The position numbers and the translations under genes were made by a program. A stretch of 64,000 nt of DNA from Parapedobacter deserti. Lineage in GTDB: Bacteria > Bacteroidota > Bacteroidia > Sphingobacteriales > Sphingobacteriaceae. Positions 32,496 through 41,458 of this stretch are shown here, piece by piece; the first letter of the stretch is position 1; every line of letters starts with the position of its first letter. The stretch spans positions 186,001 to 250,000 of the forward strand of contig NZ_JBHRTA010000062.1 in assembly GCF_042646065.1 (NCBI RefSeq), given 5' to 3'. A model generated the notes under the pieces. It saw only the letters and a list, made by a program, of their open reading frames with translations, was not told the DNA's origin and did no database searches.

Positions 32496-32973
32496 CCGAT
32501 GCCTGTTGATGGGGCTTTGGCTGGTGTCAGCGGCCAGCTGCGGGCAGCGCCAACAGGACGATCATGAGAAATCACAAGATAAGGCAACGGCTCAAAAGCC
32601 GACCGCGACGGCAGGACAAGCGGACACCACCGCAATGACGGCTAACATGGAGCTTGGCAAGCTGGTGTATGACCAATATTGCGCCACCTGCCACCAATCA
32701 AACGGATTAGGTGTCCCCAACTTAAACCCTCCGCTTGCCCATACGGACTATGTGACGGGCGACAAAGAACGACTAATCCGAATCGTGCTCAATGGCTCCA
32801 ATGACGGATTAGAAGTGAATGGCATGGTTTACAGCAATGCCATGCCCGCCAATGCGTTTTTGAGTGACGAAGAAATCGCTGGCGTCCTGTCTTACATCCG
32901 CAAAAGCTTCGGCAACCGCGCCGATACGATTTCGGCAGCGGAGGTCAGCCGGGTGAGGGCACTATCAGATTAA
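32479..32973 (+). CDS. Lipoprotein cytochrome c
   Basis: Class I cytochrome c of about 164 residues. Lipoprotein signal MRVANNRCLLMGLWLVSAAS with Cys in the lipobox AASC, followed by a Gln/Lys/Thr/Ala-rich linker, then the heme-binding CATCH (about 68-72) in VYDQYCATCHQSNGLGVP. The axial Met is in VYSNAMPANAFLSDEEIAGV, and the C-terminal helix is VLSYIRKSFG. It starts within the end of the sugar dehydrogenase gene (ATG 32479, 17 bp overlap); a start at 32509 is also possible. It likely accepts electrons from that enzyme at the same membrane face. Confidence 0.88.
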   Translation: MRVANNRCLLMGLWLVSAASCGQRQQDDHEKSQDKATAQKPTATAGQADTTAMTANMELGKLVYDQYCATCHQSNGLGVPNLNPPLAHTDYVTGDKERLIRIVLNGSNDGLEVNGMVYSNAMPANAFLSDEEIAGVLSYIRKSFGNRADTISAAEVSRVRALSD

Positions 32974-33092
32974 ATTCGCTGCCCTCGGCGTGGGGGAAGG
33001 TACGGATGCCACACTGGGGCTAGATTTACACCGCCAAGGGGACGGCGGACGACTAAGAGAAAATTAGCATTATGCTTACAAAATAAATAACT

Positions 33093-34097
33093 ATGCAATA
33101 CAGAAAATTAGCAGGAACCGAGTTGGACTTATCGGTGATTACCTTCGGTGCATGGGCTGCCGGGGGCTGGATGTGGGGCGGCACAGAGCGGAAGGATGCC
33201 ATCGATGCCATTAGGGCATCTTACGACTTAGGCGTAAACACAATTGACACTGCACCGATTTATGGGCAGGGTACCAGTGAGGAAATCGTTGGCGAGGCTG
33301 TCGACGGTATTCCGCGCGACAAGGTATTCATCCTGACCAAATACGGCATGCGTTGGGACCTTGCTAAAGGCGACTTTGCATTCCGCAGCAATGACAATTC
33401 AGGCAGAGCCATCGAGATCTATAAATACGCCGGCAGGGAGAGCATCGTCAAGGAATGCGAAGATAGCCTGCGTCGGTTGCGTACCGATTATATCGACCTC
33501 TATCAGATTCACTGGCCTGACAGCACCACCCCAATTCAGGAGTCCATGGAAGCGGTGGCTCAGCTCATACAGCAAGGCAAGGTGCGGTATGCCGGTGTAT
33601 GCAACTACAACGCAGCACAGCTTGCAGAAGCATCCAACTATGTGGACGTGATTTCCAACCAGGTGCCATACAGCATGGTCAAGCGGGGAATCGAGGCTGA
33701 GCTTGTGCCGTACTGCATCGAGAACGATAAGTCAATATTGGCCTATAGCCCGATGGAAAGAGGACTACTCACCGGAAAAATGAAGCCCGGACACACGTTT
33801 GCCGCTGGTGATCACCGTGCAAACAACTATTTCTTCAGCGCCGAAAACCTGCGCCGCATCAATATATTCTTAGAGAAGATCAAGCCGATTGCGGACAGCA
33901 AAGAAATCTCTCTCAGCCAACTAACATTACTGTGGACGCTGGCACAACCCGGCATCACCGTTGCGCTGGCAGGCGCCCGTAATGCCGAACAAGCCGTGCA
34001 GAATGCAAAGGCCATCGACGCAGCACTTTCGCCGGATGAACTGGCGTTTGTCACGGCCCAACTGGATCAGTTAGCGTTGGTGAAACCGAACGAATAA
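33093..34097 (+). CDS. Aldo/keto reductase
   Basis: NADPH-dependent aldo/keto reductase of 334 residues with a TIM barrel. The catalytic tetrad is visible: Asp in VNTIDTAPIYGQGTSEEIVG with its Tyr, Lys in VFILTKYGMRW and His in DLYQIHWPDSTTP. The C-terminal cofactor segment reads GITVALAGARNAEQAVQNAK. It starts 119 bp after the cytochrome gene and could be co-transcribed. The group includes YhdN/GSP69-like general stress reductases, but the natural substrate is unknown. No promoter of the usual Bacteroidota type was seen directly in front. Confidence 0.93.
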   Translation: MQYRKLAGTELDLSVITFGAWAAGGWMWGGTERKDAIDAIRASYDLGVNTIDTAPIYGQGTSEEIVGEAVDGIPRDKVFILTKYGMRWDLAKGDFAFRSNDNSGRAIEIYKYAGRESIVKECEDSLRRLRTDYIDLYQIHWPDSTTPIQESMEAVAQLIQQGKVRYAGVCNYNAAQLAEASNYVDVISNQVPYSMVKRGIEAELVPYCIENDKSILAYSPMERGLLTGKMKPGHTFAAGDHRANNYFFSAENLRRINIFLEKIKPIADSKEISLSQLTLLWTLAQPGITVALAGARNAEQAVQNAKAIDAALSPDELAFVTAQLDQLALVKPNE

Positions 34098-34112
34098 GCA
34101 GCTAACGGCAAG

Positions 34113-34143
34113 TTGTCCAAACGTAAACTTTTGGTTAACTTTG
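34113..34143 (+). promoter_or_regulatory. Bacteroidota-type promoter of the M3 peptidase
   Basis: TTG at 34113-34115, a 20-bp spacer and TAACTTTG at 34136-34143, a near-ideal match. Predicted transcription start near 34150, 28 nt before the ATG at 34178. The gene is therefore not dependent on the reductase upstream. Confidence 0.65.
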
Positions 34144-34177
34144 CCACTATTTACCCATTAGCATTACATAGCACACC

Positions 34178-36286
34178 ATGAATCGGAAACGTATTTTACC
34201 TGTATTGATGATTTCAATCGGATCACTTGCTTCCTGCGAGAATCATGAAGCCACGGCGGATAACCCGTTCTTTGCATCCTATGACACACCGTTTGAAGTA
34301 CCGCCATTTGACCGTATAAAGGATGAGCATTTCAAACCGGCGTACGAAGAGGCGCTTAAACGCCATTCGGCTGAAGTGGATTCCATCGCGGCCATAGCCG
34401 AAGCTCCGACATTTGAAAACACGATCGTGGCGCTGGAGAACGCCGGAGAACTGCTCACGCGTGTATCTTATGTTTTTTCCAACCTCAACTCTTCAACTAC
34501 CAATCCAACGCTGCAGGCGCTAGATAAGGAATTAGCGCCCAGACTGGCCGCACACCGGGACAACATCACCCTCAATGCCCAGCTTTTTGAACGCGTTAAA
34601 GCTGTTTGGGACCAACATGAAAGCCTCGGGCTGGATGGTGAACAGACCATGCTTCTGGAGCGTACCTATAAGAATTTTGTGCGCAACGGCGCCAACCTGT
34701 CCGACGAGGACAAGGCAACGCTACGCGACATCAATGCCCAACTGGCTGAATTGACGACGCAGTTTGGACAGAATATACTGGCAGCCGTCAATGCCTATGA
34801 GCTGGTCATTGACAAGGAAGAGGACCTTTCCGGTCTTCCTGAAAACGTCAAAGCCGCCGCCGCAGAAACCGCTAAGGCAAAAGGACACAATGGCAAATGG
34901 GTGTTTACACTATCGAATGCCAGCGTGATGCCATTTTTACAATATGCAGATAACCGCGATCTCCGCCGGGAAATATGGGAAGCCTACAAGAACCGGGCTG
35001 GTAGCGGCGAATATAACAACAGTGAGATCTTGATAAAGATCGCGAACCTTCGCTTGCAGAAAGCCAACCTGCTGGGGTACCCTACGCATGCCCACTATGT
35101 GCTAGAAGAGGCCATGGCCGAAAACCCAGCCAATGTGAAAAAGCTCCTAGACGACCTGTGGGCTCCCGCAATTAAAAAAGCAAAGGAAGAGGCTTACGAT
35201 GTCCAAAAGGCCATCGAAGCTTCGGGCGAATCTTTCAAAGCAGCACCGTATGACTGGCGGTACTACGCGGAAAAGATACGGCAGGAACGTTTTTCCCTCA
35301 GCGAGGAGGAATTGCAGCCCTACTTCAGCTTGGACGCTGTCCGCCAAGGAGCGTTTGACGTGGCCAACAAACTATTTGGCATATCGTTCAGAAAACTGGA
35401 CGATATGCCGATTTACCACCCCGAGGTTGAAGCATACGAAGCATTAGAAGCCGATGGCAGCCATATCGGTGTGTTCTATGTAGACTACTTTCCGCGTGAA
35501 TCCAAACGCTCAGGCGCGTGGATGAGCTCCTTTCGTATGCAGTATAATGAAAATGGACAACGGGTGGCTCCTATAATCGTGAATGTCTGTAATTTCACCC
35601 GGCCGGTGGGCGAGCAGCCCTCCCTGCTTACCTTCGATGAGGCCAACACGCTATTCCATGAGTTCGGCCATGCGCTGCATGGCCTGTTGTCCAACGTGAA
35701 CTACCGCAGCCTTGCAGGCACCTCGGTATCGCGTGATTTTGTGGAGCTTCCCTCCCAAGTGATGGAGAACTGGGCCGAAGACCCAGCCGTACTAAAGGAA
35801 TATGCTAAGCATTACGAAACCGGCGAACCCATCTCAGATGAACTGATTGCCAAACTTGAAAATGCAGGTACGTTCGGACAGGGATTTGCCACTGTGGAGT
35901 ATTTAGCATCATCTATTCTGGATTATGACTACCACACCATCACCGACTCAATTACGGTATCCGCCCAGGAGTTCGAGAAAACTTCCATGGCGAAAGCTGG
36001 CCTAATTGAAGAAATTATTCCCCGACATAGCAGCACCTACTTCCAACACATCTTTAGCGGTGGATATTCCGCAGGATATTATAGTTATATCTGGGCTGAA
36101 GTGCTGGACGCCGACGCATTTGCCGCGTTCAAGGAAAAGGGGCTTTATGACCAGGCTACCGCTGCATCTTTCCGTGAGAATGTTCTGGAGAAAGGCGGCA
36201 CCGAAAAGCCGGCTGAACTCTACCGCAGGTTCCGAGGCCAAGATCCTGACCCCATCCATTTGATGCGGAAAAGAGGATTGGACTAG
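34178..36286 (+). CDS. dcp: M3-family oligopeptidase (Dcp-like) lipoprotein
   Basis: Zinc metallopeptidase of 702 residues, the length of peptidyl-dipeptidase Dcp or oligopeptidase A. The active site is FHEFGHALHGLLSN (HExxH form HEFGH) with the third ligand downstream, and the M3 motif around GSHIGVFYVDYFPRESKRSG and ERYASSI-like SILDYDYHT. The N-terminus MNRKRILPVLMISIGSLASC carries a lipobox (LASC), so it is probably a periplasm-facing lipoprotein. It degrades short peptides. It has its own promoter (34113-34143) and ends at a strong bidirectional terminator. Confidence 0.93.
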   Translation: MNRKRILPVLMISIGSLASCENHEATADNPFFASYDTPFEVPPFDRIKDEHFKPAYEEALKRHSAEVDSIAAIAEAPTFENTIVALENAGELLTRVSYVFSNLNSSTTNPTLQALDKELAPRLAAHRDNITLNAQLFERVKAVWDQHESLGLDGEQTMLLERTYKNFVRNGANLSDEDKATLRDINAQLAELTTQFGQNILAAVNAYELVIDKEEDLSGLPENVKAAAAETAKAKGHNGKWVFTLSNASVMPFLQYADNRDLRREIWEAYKNRAGSGEYNNSEILIKIANLRLQKANLLGYPTHAHYVLEEAMAENPANVKKLLDDLWAPAIKKAKEEAYDVQKAIEASGESFKAAPYDWRYYAEKIRQERFSLSEEELQPYFSLDAVRQGAFDVANKLFGISFRKLDDMPIYHPEVEAYEALEADGSHIGVFYVDYFPRESKRSGAWMSSFRMQYNENGQRVAPIIVNVCNFTRPVGEQPSLLTFDEANTLFHEFGHALHGLLSNVNYRSLAGTSVSRDFVELPSQVMENWAEDPAVLKEYAKHYETGEPISDELIAKLENAGTFGQGFATVEYLASSILDYDYHTITDSITVSAQEFEKTSMAKAGLIEEIIPRHSSTYFQHIFSGGYSAGYYSYIWAEVLDADAFAAFKEKGLYDQATAASFRENVLEKGGTEKPAELYRRFRGQDPDPIHLMRKRGLD

Positions 36287-36356
36287 ACGAGCCTTATTCC
36301 CAGCGGAGTCTGAGAGCTCGCATATATGAGGCAACGGATTCATTTGCCTACAAATG

Positions 36357-36388
36357 AAAAAAACCACGGTGCATACCGTGGTTTTTTT
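36357..36388. terminator. Bidirectional intrinsic terminator
   Basis: Perfect 10-bp stem AAACCACGGT / ACCGTGGTTT with a GCAT loop (36361-36384), flanked by A-run and T-run on the two sides, between convergent genes. It can stop both the peptidase transcript and the ABC exporter transcript. The exporter's stop codon (36388-36390) sits at its edge. Confidence 0.85.
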
Positions 36389-38151
36389 CATATTCCTGCC
36401 GAGTGAAATTGGAGGTCATATAGCCGCCGGTAATAACCGTCGAACCGCAGCAGCTCCTGGTGAGACCCCATTTCCTTGAGTTCGCCTTTGTCCAGCACAA
36501 TAATCTTGTCCGCTTTCTGGATCGTCGAAAGCCGATGGGCAATGACAATGGACGTGCGGCCTTTCATCAGCGTGTCGATCGCCTGCTGGATAAGCTCTTC
36601 AGTCTCGGTGTCAACGGATGAGGTAGCTTCATCCAGCACCAAAATTCTTGGGTCGTGCACGAAAGCACGGATAAACGAAATCAACTGCGCCTGCCCGGAA
36701 GACAATGTCGCACCACGCTCCTGCACCTTATAATCGTATCCGCCCGGCAACTGCATGATGAACTCATGTGCGCCGACCTGCTTGGCCGCCGTTACGATCT
36801 GCTCGCGGGTGATGGCCGGATCGTTGAGGCTGATGTTATTAGCCACGGAATCTGAAAACAGAAACACATCCTGCAATACCGTAGCTATGGTGCGGCGCAG
36901 GTAGTTGAGTTCGTATTCGCGGATGTCCACGCCATCCAGCAGTATGGCACCCTTGTTTATTTCATAAAAGCGGCTCAAAATATTGATGGTAGATGACTTG
37001 CCCGCCCCTGTAGCACCTACCAGCGCCAGCGTTTCTCCGGGTTTGACGGAGAAGCTGATATCTTTGAGCACCCATTTTTCATCGTCGTAGGCAAACCATA
37101 CCTTGTCAAAGACTATTTCGCCGCGGATGTGAGCCGGTTGCTTGGTGCCAATGATCGGGGTTTTCTCTTCGGTATCCAACACGGAGAAAATACGTTCGGC
37201 GCTGACCATACCCATCTGAAGCGTGTTGAACCTATCGACCAATTCTCGTATCGGACGGAATATCATGTTGATATACATAATAAAGGAGACGATGACGCCG
37301 GGCGACAATTCTTCCGCGAGCACCTGCTTGGATCCGTACCACACCAATAGGCCAAGCGCAATGGCCATAATGATTTCGATGACGGGAAAGAAAATGGAAA
37401 AATACCAATTTGCGCGGATGTGCGCGTTGCGGTGCTCGGCATTGGCCGCCTTGAACTTGCGCATTTCCTGTTCTTCCCGGGCAAAATACTGAATGACACT
37501 GATGCCCGAAATATGCTCCTGCAGGAATGTATTGAGGTTAGCCACCCATTTGCGCACATCCTGAAAAGCCGATTTCATCGCCTCTTTGAAGACATACGTA
37601 GCACCAAGCATCAGCGGCATCGGTATCAGCACAATGAGCGTCAACCTCCAATCAGTATAAAACATCACGCCGAGGATAACCACTAATTGAAGGATATCAC
37701 CGATGATTTGAATCAATCCCTCAGAAAAAATGTTAGCAATAGTTTCGAGATCTGAAACCGTACGGGTGATGAGCCGTCCTATAGGCGTACGATCAAAATA
37801 TTTGAGCCTAAGGCCGGTGATATGATTAAACACATCTACGCGCAGATCGCGGATCACAGATTGACCCAGCGTACTGGTCATCAGGGTATGGAAGTAACGG
37901 ACCACGGTCTGCAACACCAGCAGCCCGAGCATCAGCATCAGCATCAGCCGGAGGCCAGCGACGTCGCTTTGAAGGATAAACCGGTCGAGCGTGTACTCAA
38001 TGACCATGGGCAACGCCGGCGCCACACCTGCCATCACAATGGTGAGCAATACCGAAATAATAAAAATACCCCGATAGGGTTTTACGTAGCGCATCATCCT
38101 GCGGAGCAGATGCGCGTCATACGTCTTTCCTGTTACCTGGGATTCGCTCAT
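36388..38151 (-). CDS. ABC exporter (TM domain fused to ATPase)
   Basis: ABC half-transporter of 587 residues. Six TM segments (about 25-310) in an ABC_membrane type I exporter fold are followed by the ATPase: Walker A GATGAGKSSTINILSRFY, Q-loop RRTIATVLQDVFLFSDSVAN, signature LSSGQAQLISFIRA, Walker B ILVLDEATSSVDTETE, H-loop IVIAHRLSTIQKAD. The LSSGQ signature is of the form seen in heterodimeric (LmrCD-like or YheHI-like) multidrug exporters, but no second half is beside it. ATG 38151 is used; an earlier in-frame start at 38163 lacks support. The substrate is unknown. Confidence 0.92.
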   Translation of the reverse strand: MSESQVTGKTYDAHLLRRMMRYVKPYRGIFIISVLLTIVMAGVAPALPMVIEYTLDRFILQSDVAGLRLMLMLMLGLLVLQTVVRYFHTLMTSTLGQSVIRDLRVDVFNHITGLRLKYFDRTPIGRLITRTVSDLETIANIFSEGLIQIIGDILQLVVILGVMFYTDWRLTLIVLIPMPLMLGATYVFKEAMKSAFQDVRKWVANLNTFLQEHISGISVIQYFAREEQEMRKFKAANAEHRNAHIRANWYFSIFFPVIEIIMAIALGLLVWYGSKQVLAEELSPGVIVSFIMYINMIFRPIRELVDRFNTLQMGMVSAERIFSVLDTEEKTPIIGTKQPAHIRGEIVFDKVWFAYDDEKWVLKDISFSVKPGETLALVGATGAGKSSTINILSRFYEINKGAILLDGVDIREYELNYLRRTIATVLQDVFLFSDSVANNISLNDPAITREQIVTAAKQVGAHEFIMQLPGGYDYKVQERGATLSSGQAQLISFIRAFVHDPRILVLDEATSSVDTETEELIQQAIDTLMKGRTSIVIAHRLSTIQKADKIIVLDKGELKEMGSHQELLRFDGYYRRLYDLQFHSAGI

Positions 38152-38202
38152 GGATAGCTGCAAAAGTACGACTTTGCCAAATATGTTTCACTCACCGATT
38201 TG

Positions 38203-39399
38203 TCAAAGACGTTCTAGCCGTTTCACAAGCCCATCTAAGGACACATCTGCGTCAATCACCTTCCCCCCCGGCTGAATTAATACCATCCGCGGCAATTCCG
38301 TCATATATAACCTATCAACCAGGGGTTGCTGTGCCTCGTTGCGCAATTTATAATTGTGCTGCAAGTTCAGGGACTGGCTCATTTTCTTCCACTGGCTCAG
38401 CTTACTGTCCATCGAGAGGTGGATCACGGCGGTCTCCCGCTGGGCGAGCTCGGAGGCCTTGTCTTCCACTTGCTTGACAACGGTGTGAGCACGTTTATCC
38501 ATGCTGTTCCAAAAAGAAAGCAACAGGTATTTGCACGTGTCGAAGTCGTCCCATGCGAGGCGCTGCAATCCGGGATCAACAGCGGCCAGCTGGGTCGGTT
38601 TGAGCTGCTCGACAGGAGCACTGATGCGATCCAGGCGTTGGCGAAGATCAATCCCGTATTTTGTACGTTTAGCTGCCACCGATACCGTATCATATAATGC
38701 CGCATAGTCATCAACGTATTTCCGGTGCGTATTTGACGCATACGCTAAAAACAGGGAGGCCACCAATGGCTTTCTCTGCTGGATAAACCGGTGTGTTACA
38801 TCAACAGCGGTATCCTTTTCGGCAACAGCAGCTACTTTTTCCGAACCCGACATGCCCAAGACGTAGTGTACCATCTTTTCTTCCATATCGGCCTGCCTGC
38901 GGTTCAGTGCATGTTGCCAACGGTTCAGGAGCTGTTGCTCATCGCTATCTCCCGCGATTGAAAATTCCGTTTTACTGATGGAACCCGGATGGTCAAAAGA
39001 GCGTTGGCTGAGGCTCAACGCTGCCCCGGGCTTCTCGAAGAAGACAGGTACGTACTCGGTCCAATCCAGCCCACTGGTACCCCTTCGGGTCGATTTACCC
39101 TTGATCTCCAAAAAATATACCTCTTTCAGCGCCAATTGCTTTGCCTCCAGCGTGAATATGCCATTGGCCACCGTGGTTATCGCCAACGTATCCCGTTGCC
39201 TGTCGTTTAAGAGTCTGGCTCCTATGATTTCCGAATTGGGCGTTTTACTCACGATGGTAAAATCTTTTAAAACGGGAGTATACGAATATCGGGCCGCCTC
39301 TTGGCTGCTACCATCAGTACTGCCCGACGGCGACTGACACGACCACGCTAAAAGCGAAAACACGACAAGGTGAAGAAGACGAAGTGACCGCACATTCAT
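38203..39399 (-). CDS. Lipoprotein with cysteine-less thioredoxin-like domain
   Basis: Exported protein of 398 residues. The signal peptide MNVRSLRLLHLVVFSLLAWS ends in a lipobox LAWSC (Cys21). Residues about 35-140 form a beta-rich DUF4369-like domain, and 150-280 are helical. Residues 280-398 have the TlpA/thioredoxin outline: KYLLLSFWNSMDKRA lines up with the usual LLDFWASWCGPC, with DKRA at 301-304 where CxxC would be. The cis-Pro is retained in ELPRMVLIQPGGKV (Pro370). It cannot do disulfide exchange and may be a binding or scaffold protein. It is 48 bp from the ABC exporter on the same strand. Confidence 0.7.
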   Translation of the reverse strand: MNVRSLRLLHLVVFSLLAWSCQSPSGSTDGSSQEAARYSYTPVLKDFTIVSKTPNSEIIGARLLNDRQRDTLAITTVANGIFTLEAKQLALKEVYFLEIKGKSTRRGTSGLDWTEYVPVFFEKPGAALSLSQRSFDHPGSISKTEFSIAGDSDEQQLLNRWQHALNRRQADMEEKMVHYVLGMSGSEKVAAVAEKDTAVDVTHRFIQQRKPLVASLFLAYASNTHRKYVDDYAALYDTVSVAAKRTKYGIDLRQRLDRISAPVEQLKPTQLAAVDPGLQRLAWDDFDTCKYLLLSFWNSMDKRAHTVVKQVEDKASELAQRETAVIHLSMDSKLSQWKKMSQSLNLQHNYKLRNEAQQPLVDRLYMTELPRMVLIQPGGKVIDADVSLDGLVKRLERL

Positions 39400-39442
39400 A
39401 ACCACTGAATTTACTTCAAAAATAGCAAAAAGACTTCATGGG

Positions 39443-40207
39443 TCAAAGATAGGGATAAACCACCTCGGTGAGGTAGAGGCCACACGCTGGTACGGACGTC
39501 CCTGCAACGGAACGATTTTTACTCTGAATGACGGCATGCATGTGTTCGGGGCCATGTTCTCCACGTCCAATATCCAGCAACGTGCCCACAATTGCGCGTA
39601 CCATATTGCGGAGAAAACGGTTAGCGGAAATATAGAACACCAATTGCTGTCCATCGTCAGTCCACCGCCATTCGGCCCTTACGATGCGGCAGATATTGGT
39701 ATGCACCTGAGTGTTGGATTTGCTAAAGCAGGAGAAGTCTTCATACTGCAGCAAGATCGCAGCGGCGTGGTTCATGGCAGCGATGTCAGGGACACTGCGC
39801 AATTGCCAAGAACGGCCATTCAAAAACGGATCTTTCCTAAAATGGACATGATATTCATAGGTACGCATCACCGCATCGAACCGCGCATGAACCCCTGGCT
39901 CCAGCAAGATAAGCTTTTTTGCACCAATATCTCGCGGAAGCAAGGCATTGACACGGTAAAGGAAAGCTTCAGCATTATCAATGCCACCCTCATGTTCGAC
40001 GTCAAAATGTGCAAAAAACTGCTTAGCATGCACGCCGGCATCGGTACGGCCGCACCCTACCGTGTCTACCGGCTGGCGCAACAATGTAGTTAACACCTTG
40101 TCGAGCCGCTCCTGAACGGTCACCGCATTGGGCTGGGTCTGCCAGCCATGGTATGCGCCGCCATCAAAAGCAATCTCCATGAAATAGCGTCTGTGCGTGG
40201 TTTTCAC
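39443..40207 (-). CDS. truA: tRNA pseudouridine synthase A
   Basis: Enzyme of about 254 residues that makes pseudouridine at positions 38-40 of tRNA anticodon stems. It has the N-terminal RYFMEIAFDGGAYHGWQTQP, the catalytic Asp in TVGCGRTDAGVHAKQFFAHF, the FSCFSKSNTQVHTNICRIVR segment and NRFLRNMVRAIVGTLLDIGR, all classical TruA motifs. The start is uncertain: GTG at 40207 keeps the conserved RYF; GTG 40213 and ATG 40180 are alternatives. A TACTTTTG element at 40213-40220 suggests a very short leader for the chosen start. It is divergent from the pterin pair. Confidence 0.95.
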   Translation of the reverse strand: MKTTHRRYFMEIAFDGGAYHGWQTQPNAVTVQERLDKVLTTLLRQPVDTVGCGRTDAGVHAKQFFAHFDVEHEGGIDNAEAFLYRVNALLPRDIGAKKLILLEPGVHARFDAVMRTYEYHVHFRKDPFLNGRSWQLRSVPDIAAMNHAAAILLQYEDFSCFSKSNTQVHTNICRIVRAEWRWTDDGQQLVFYISANRFLRNMVRAIVGTLLDIGRGEHGPEHMHAVIQSKNRSVAGTSVPACGLYLTEVVYPYL

Positions 40208-40358
40208 AGTCACAAAAGTATAAAATTCATTTGCCTTTCAGCTTAAAACAATAGGCAACGGGCTTAACGTTGCAGCATAACGTAATTGACTCGAGTTTGT
40301 CGCCCCGGTAAATCGGTAAAAAAAAGAAACAGTAAATTTACGAATGATCAATTTAACG

Positions 40359-40366
40359 TATCTTTG
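40359..40366 (+). promoter_or_regulatory. Bacteroidota -7 element for the pterin pair
   Basis: TATCTTTG, an exact TAnnTTTG match, directly upstream of the ATG at 40373. It would give a leader of a few bases at most, and excludes the open frame that extends back to 40286. The -33 position reads TTTA in place of TTTG. Confidence 0.45.
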
Positions 40367-40372
40367 CAGCCT

Positions 40373-40786
40373 ATGATATTTCTCACACGGCGCGAACGGT
40401 TCAACGCGGCGCATAAATTATACCGCGATGAGTGGCCATTGGAACAAAATGAAGCGGTATTTGGCAAATGTTCTAATCCGAACTGGCATGGCCACAATTA
40501 TGAGCTCTTTGTTACTGTAAAGGGCGAAGTCAATCCGGAGACAGGGTTTGCAATCGATTTGAAAGAACTGAAAAACATTATCATGGAGTATGTGATCGAT
40601 AAGCTGGACCACCGGAATATCAATCTCGACGTGGATTTCATGCGGGGTAAAATGGCGTCAACCGAAGTGTTGGCCATGGAGATATTCCATCAGCTAAAGC
40701 CACATGTCGAAGCGCAGGGTGTAATGTTGCATTCAGTACGGTTGGTTGAGACTGAAAACAACTCTGTAGAATATTTTGGTACGTAG
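40373..40786 (+). CDS. 6-pyruvoyl-tetrahydropterin synthase / QueD family enzyme
   Basis: Pterin enzyme of 137 residues that acts on 7,8-dihydroneopterin triphosphate. The zinc His is in RFNAAHKL and two more in NWHGHNYELFVTV; the catalytic Cys is in FGKCSNPNWHGHNY, and the Asp/His pair in DKLDHRNIN. The spacing (CSNPN-x-HGHNY, LDHRN, VRLVETENNSVEY) resembles animal PTPS more than E. coli QueD, whose motif is of the form CARLHGHSF. It precedes folE by 32 bp, so GTP goes to dihydroneopterin triphosphate and on to a pyruvoyl- or carboxy-pterin. No queC or queE is nearby. Either the queuosine or a biopterin-like route is possible. Confidence 0.88.
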   Translation: MIFLTRRERFNAAHKLYRDEWPLEQNEAVFGKCSNPNWHGHNYELFVTVKGEVNPETGFAIDLKELKNIIMEYVIDKLDHRNINLDVDFMRGKMASTEVLAMEIFHQLKPHVEAQGVMLHSVRLVETENNSVEYFGT

Positions 40787-40818
40787 CAGACTTCGTACAC
40801 GAACGAACGAACAAAATT

Positions 40819-41451
40819 ATGGAAGATCATTTCTCGCTCCATGAAGAAGAGATTGAGGGGTACGTTAAAATCGACCGTTACAATCCAGAAAAAATAGCCC
40901 GCATAGCTGCGCATTATGCCGATATTTTGGAGTTATTAGGTGAGGATCCTTCCCGTGCAGGCCTGCTGAAAACTCCCGAACGGGTAGCCAAGGCCCTTCA
41001 ATACCTTACGCACGGTTATGACCTCGACGCGGCGGAGGTCTTGCGCGGCGCCATGTTTGAGGAAGAATACAGCCAAATGGTGGTGGTAAAGGATATTGAA
41101 GTGTACTCGATGTGTGAGCACCATATGCTTCCTTTTTTCGGCAAGGCCCATGTAGCGTATATTCCCAACGGCCATATCGTTGGCCTGAGTAAGATTCCGC
41201 GTGTGGTCGACATTTTCGCCCGACGCCTCCAAGTGCAGGAGCGTCTCACCAACGAAATTCGCGACTGCATCCACGAGACATTAAAACCCGCAGGGGTAGC
41301 CGTTGTAATCGAATGCAAGCACCTCTGCATGTGTATGCGCGGCGTGCAAAAGCAAAATTCGGTCACGACGACCTCAGCCTTCACCGGCGAGTTTGCTCAC
41401 GAACGTACGCGCAGTGAGTTTCTGCGGCTGATCACGGCATCGCTAGACTAA
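40819..41451 (+). CDS. folE: GTP cyclohydrolase I
   Basis: Zinc enzyme of 210 residues that converts GTP to 7,8-dihydroneopterin triphosphate. Zn ligands lie in FSMCEHH-like SMCEHHMLPFFGKAHVAYIP and in HLCMCMRGVQKQNS; the LLKTPERVAKALQYLTHGYD and RRLQVQERLTNEIRDCI segments are hallmarks of the FolE type. Length is normal for the bacterial enzyme. It is 32 bp downstream of the PTPS-like gene and almost surely co-transcribed. It converges on the DUF5686 gene with 7 bp between the stops. Confidence 0.97.
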   Translation: MEDHFSLHEEEIEGYVKIDRYNPEKIARIAAHYADILELLGEDPSRAGLLKTPERVAKALQYLTHGYDLDAAEVLRGAMFEEEYSQMVVVKDIEVYSMCEHHMLPFFGKAHVAYIPNGHIVGLSKIPRVVDIFARRLQVQERLTNEIRDCIHETLKPAGVAVVIECKHLCMCMRGVQKQNSVTTTSAFTGEFAHERTRSEFLRLITASLD

Positions 41452-41458
41452 AAAAGGG

